This document shows positions 61,144 through 64,000 of a stretch of 64,000 nucleotides of DNA, piece after piece. The stretch covers positions 558,001-622,000 of the forward strand of contig JADJVX010000017.1 of the NCBI GenBank assembly GCA_016710385.1, in the 5' to 3' direction. The notes under the pieces were generated by a model. That model ran no database searches, was not told the DNA's origin, and saw only the letters and a list, made by a program, of their open reading frames with translations. The first letter of the stretch is position 1. Each line of letters opens with the position of its first letter. A program made the position numbers and the translations under genes. Source of the DNA: Actinomycetales bacterium. Lineage in GTDB: Bacteria; Actinomycetota; Actinomycetes; Actinomycetales; Dermatophilaceae.

Positions 61144-62400
61144 TCAGTGGCGAATGCGGTCGGCCACCGCGATCCAGCCAAGCCACAGCAGAGACCCGAG
61201 AGCCACGAGACCCGTGAGAGCGACCGCTGAGGCCCCCGGTGCGAGTCCCACCTCGGCGAGTCGTCCGGAGCCCGCTGATCCAGTGGCGAGTGCGGCGAGC
61301 ACCCAGGTCGCCAGGCCTACAAGCCCGACGGCGACGCTCGCAGTGAGCGCCTTGGCTCGCCAACTGCCCAGCCGGGACCACTCCTGGTCGGCCCAGCGCC
61401 CGACAAGGAGGCCGACCAGCACCGGCAGCGCCAGCGCGGCTTTGGTCCAGCCAGGATATTCGCCGTCGGCCGGGATGAGGCCCAATGCCGGAAGCATCGG
61501 CAGCAAGCCGGGGTGTGACCCGTCCAAACCAATGTGCCCGTCAGTCGTCGCGCGGAAACCTGGTCCTGCCACAACGGACAACGCCCACATCCCGAGCGTC
61601 GGCAGGTAACACAGCTGACCCAACGTGAGCAGCAGTCCACCGATCAGCCCGGGTGCCACCCCGGCATACAGTCCGGTGACGGCATCCCAGCGCACGAGCA
61701 GCGCGATGGAGAGGACGGCAGCGGCCAACGCAGCGAGGGCGCGCAGCCCACGTCCCGCCGGAGCTATGCCGCGGACGGCCCAGGCGGGCATACCGGACAC
61801 ACCGGCCGGCAGGCGGTCGTCTGCGCGAGCGATCGCGCGGACGAGTTCGAGCGCCAGCGCCCCGACCGGGACACCGATGGCGGACAGTAACCCTGTCAGT
61901 GTGGGACGCACGGGCCCCAGCACCGTGACCAGGCCCGCGACAAGGATCGCCGCCGCATACCCGCCGAGGAAGTCGAGGGAGAAGCGCATCCATGCCACCT
62001 CGTCCCGGCCACGGCCCCGCTCGAGGGCGCGCAGCGTCACCCACAGCGCGACTAGCCACAGTCCGAGTGGGGTGAGCGTGATGGCGGCGTCCGGTGCAGC
62101 CAGCGCGGCCCCGTGCGCGAGCATCCAGACGGCGCTGGCGAAGCCCACGGCCGCAGTGAAGTCAGCCGTGCCCGCCGCGGTAGTGCCCCATGCAAGGGCG
62201 ACGAACAGCAGCACGCCGGACCATGTGGTCAAGGCGGCCACGAACCCGGCACGAAGCCCGGGCAGCAGGTCGTCCACGCGGCCCAGGAATTCACGCCACA
62301 CCTGGCTCCGGCTTGGCCTCCGGCTAGTTGCAGAGTCGGCAGCCGAGTGCTGGTCGGTGTCGAGGCGCAATCCGGTGCGCCGCCGCTGAAGGCTCTTCAT
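61144..62400 (-). CDS. DUF6350 family membrane protein
   Basis: Polytopic membrane protein of 418 residues: a hydrophilic N-terminus of about 45 residues with Arg and Ser, then about ten hydrophobic helices. Its place directly after sucD in the direction of purN and purH is the conserved setting of DUF6350 in Actinobacteria. Function unknown. ATG 62400 is preceded by GGATGGG. The sucD terminator lies between it and sucD. Confidence 0.82.
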   Translation of the reverse strand: MKSLQRRRTGLRLDTDQHSAADSATSRRPSRSQVWREFLGRVDDLLPGLRAGFVAALTTWSGVLLFVALAWGTTAAGTADFTAAVGFASAVWMLAHGAALAAPDAAITLTPLGLWLVALWVTLRALERGRGRDEVAWMRFSLDFLGGYAAAILVAGLVTVLGPVRPTLTGLLSAIGVPVGALALELVRAIARADDRLPAGVSGMPAWAVRGIAPAGRGLRALAALAAAVLSIALLVRWDAVTGLYAGVAPGLIGGLLLTLGQLCYLPTLGMWALSVVAGPGFRATTDGHIGLDGSHPGLLPMLPALGLIPADGEYPGWTKAALALPVLVGLLVGRWADQEWSRLGSWRAKALTASVAVGLVGLATWVLAALATGSAGSGRLAEVGLAPGASAVALTGLVALGSLLWLGWIAVADRIRH

Positions 62401-62430
62401 GACCCATCCATCGTCGCCGTGCGGGCCGGG

Positions 62431-62471
62431 AAAAGCCCGAGGGCGCGCCGGGGGATGCCCGACGCGCCCTC
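62431..62471 (-). terminator. sucCD intrinsic terminator
   Basis: On the minus strand, GAGGGCGCG (62471-62463) pairs with CGCGCCCTC (62447-62439), with an extra inner CGGG/CCCG pairing, and GGGCTTTTCC follows. This is the most classical rho-independent terminator in the window, 26 bases after the sucD stop. Confidence 0.88.
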
Positions 62472-62496
62472 TTGGTCCGACTGTGTCGGAAGGCGG

Positions 62497-63390
62497 CTAC
62501 TTGCCGAGGTTCTGCATGATCTCCCGCATGAGCGCGGCAGTCTCGGACGGGGTCTTGCCGACCTTGACGCCGGCGGCCTCAAGGGCCTCCTTCTTGGCCT
62601 GAGCGGTGCCGGACGAGCCGGACACGATCGCGCCAGCGTGACCCATCGTCTTGCCTTCGGGGGCCGTGAAGCCCGCAACGTAGCCGACGACCGGCTTGGT
62701 GACGTGCTCGGCGATGTATGCCGCTGCGCGCTCCTCAGCGTCGCCGCCGATCTCACCGATCATGACAATCGCGTCGGTGTCGGGGTCCTCCTCGAACGCC
62801 TTAAGGCAGTCGATGTGGGTCGTGCCGATGATCGGGTCGCCGCCGATGCCGACACCGGTGGAGAAACCGAAGTCACGCAGCTCGAACATCATCTGGTAGG
62901 TCAGCGTGCCCGACTTGGAGACCAGGCCGATCCGGCCGGGGCCGGAGATGTCCGCGGGGATGATGCCGGCGTTGGAAAGTCCGGGGCTGATGAGGCCGGG
63001 GCAGTTGGGGCCGATGAGCCGGGTGCTGCCCTTGTCCTTGGCGTAGTTGTAGAACTCCGCCGTGTCCTTGACCGCGACGCCTTCGGTGATGACGACACCG
63101 AGCGGAATGCCGGCGTCGACGGCCTCGATGACGGCCGACTTCGTGAAGGCGGCCGGGACGAAGATCACCGTGACATTGGCGCCCGTGGCCGCCATCGCGT
63201 CAGCGACGGAGCCGAAGACCGGCACCTGCTGCCCGCCGGGGAAGTCCACCGTCGTGCCAGCCTTCTTCGGGTTGACCCCACCGACGATGTTCGTGCCGGA
63301 GGCGAGCATGCGGGTCGTGTGCTTCATGCCTTCGGAGCCGGTCATGCCCTGGACGATGACCTTGCTGTCCGCGTTGAGAAAGATTGCCAT
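62497..63390 (-). CDS. sucD: succinyl-CoA synthetase alpha subunit
   Basis: TCA-cycle enzyme subunit of 297 residues carrying the CoA site and the phosphorylated histidine. The N-terminal KVIVQGMTGSEGMKHT near 10 has the CoA-binding fold. GPNCPGLISPG is near 126. The active-site His is in GHAGAIVSGSSGTAQAK near 252. It works with SucC, encoded 34 bases upstream, making ATP or GTP from succinyl-CoA. ATG 63390. Confidence 0.96.
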   Translation of the reverse strand: MAIFLNADSKVIVQGMTGSEGMKHTTRMLASGTNIVGGVNPKKAGTTVDFPGGQQVPVFGSVADAMAATGANVTVIFVPAAFTKSAVIEAVDAGIPLGVVITEGVAVKDTAEFYNYAKDKGSTRLIGPNCPGLISPGLSNAGIIPADISGPGRIGLVSKSGTLTYQMMFELRDFGFSTGVGIGGDPIIGTTHIDCLKAFEEDPDTDAIVMIGEIGGDAEERAAAYIAEHVTKPVVGYVAGFTAPEGKTMGHAGAIVSGSSGTAQAKKEALEAAGVKVGKTPSETAALMREIMQNLGK

Positions 63391-63424
63391 TGTCTGCTCT
63401 AGTCCTTAGTCCTCGTCGGGGCGG

Positions 63425-64000
63425 TCAGTGCTGGGCGGCGAGCTCGGCGACGCGGCGAGCCGCACCATCCATGGTGTCCACGCGCTCGAGGAGCGGCAGC
63501 TTGGCGCCATCGAGGATCTCGCGACCCTTCTCGGCGTTGTTGCCGTCGAGGCGCACGACGAGCGGCTTGGGCGACTTGCCGTGGCTGGCCAGGATGTCGT
63601 AGGCCTTGACGATGCCGTCGGCGACCGCGTCACAGGCGGTGATGCCACCGAAGACGTTGACGAACACGGCCTTGACCTGGGCGTCCTCGAAGATGATGTC
63701 CAGACCGTTGGCCATCACCTCGGCGTTGGCGCCACCACCGATGTCCAGGAAGTTGGCCGGCTTGGGGTGGGTGCCGTCGGCCATCGTGAACTCTTCACCG
63801 GCATACGCGACGACGTCGAGGGTCGACATGACCAGACCTGCGCCGTTGCCGATGATCCCGACGCAGCCGTCGAGCTTGACGTAGTTGAGGTGACGCTCGA
63901 TCGCGAGGACCTCAAGCGGGTCGGTCTTGGAGTGGTCGACGTAGACCTCGTGCTCGGGGTGACGGAACGACGAGTTCTCGTCGATGGAGACCTTCCCGTC
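63425..64000 (-). CDS. sucC: succinyl-CoA synthetase beta subunit, C-terminal part (runs off window end)
   Basis: The last 191 residues of the ATP-grasp beta subunit; the N-terminal half lies beyond the window. Visible family blocks are HPEHEVYVDHSK near the window edge, GCVGIIGNGAGLVMSTLD, NFLDIGGGANAEV and FVNVFGGITACDAVADG, the last forming the CoA-ligase-type domain that pairs with SucD. It is co-transcribed with sucD. Confidence 0.95.
   Translation of the reverse strand, partial: DGKVSIDENSSFRHPEHEVYVDHSKTDPLEVLAIERHLNYVKLDGCVGIIGNGAGLVMSTLDVVAYAGEEFTMADGTHPKPANFLDIGGGANAEVMANGLDIIFEDAQVKAVFVNVFGGITACDAVADGIVKAYDILASHGKSPKPLVVRLDGNNAEKGREILDGAKLPLLERVDTMDGAARRVAELAAQH

Overview
The window is high-GC, gene-dense DNA from an actinobacterium. 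Several things point that way: leaderless genes with TANNNT boxes 6-7 bases before the start codon, a B. subtilis-type sdhCAB, monomeric isocitrate dehydrogenase, DUF3017 next to folD, and the block sucC-sucD-DUF6350-purN-purH. The best guess is Micrococcales, near Intrasporangiaceae/Dermatophilaceae; this is inferred from gene content only. No tRNA, rRNA, CRISPR array, insertion sequence or replication origin was seen.

Layout. 1-7.9 kb: a partial MFS transporter and a minus-strand nucleoside salvage operon (BmpA-type lipoprotein, ATPase, two permeases, cytidine deaminase, thymidine phosphorylase). 8-11.9 kb: an M20 amidohydrolase divergent from psuG and a PfkB kinase (pseudouridine breakdown), then a Tat-exported unknown protein. 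11.9-16.6 kb: an acyl-CoA mutase large subunit, and a GbsR/MarR regulator divergent from an ABC exporter. 16.6-17.8 kb: a DUF559-like gene bracketed by two inverted copies of a 44-bp palindromic element. 18-21.5 kb: sdhCAB. 21.6-28.8 kb: a D-Ala-D-Ala carboxypeptidase, YihY, a 2'-5' RNA ligase-like protein, galK and NADP-isocitrate dehydrogenase. 29-34.4 kb: a multicopper oxidase, aquaporin, a SatD-like pair and mdh. 34.5-39.1 kb: DUF3017, folD, a DMT transporter, purH behind a ZTP-type riboswitch, and purN.

39.1-61.1 kb is a cell-surface polysaccharide island. It has a flippase, a Wzy-like polymerase, a chain-length protein, an initiating phosphoglycosyltransferase, glycosyltransferases, a 4,6-dehydratase, a natural glycosyltransferase-aminotransferase fusion, a PIG-L deacetylase plus LpxD-like acyltransferase pair, and a complete WbpA/D/E/B-type cassette for a 2,3-diacetamido uronic acid. 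It ends in a three-repeat CWB2 cell-wall-binding protein. The island separates purN from DUF6350 and sucD-sucC (61.1-64 kb), which normally lie together in Actinobacteria, so it looks inserted into a conserved neighbourhood.

The most striking signal is the octamer GTATGCCG (complement CGGCATAC). I counted about 75 copies by eye on both strands, where base composition predicts two or three. It occurs inside genes and as close inverted pairs, one of which forms the hairpin after sdhB. It is sparser in the polysaccharide island. This resembles the genomic behaviour of DNA-uptake or other architecture-imparting sequences, and I know of no described function for it here.
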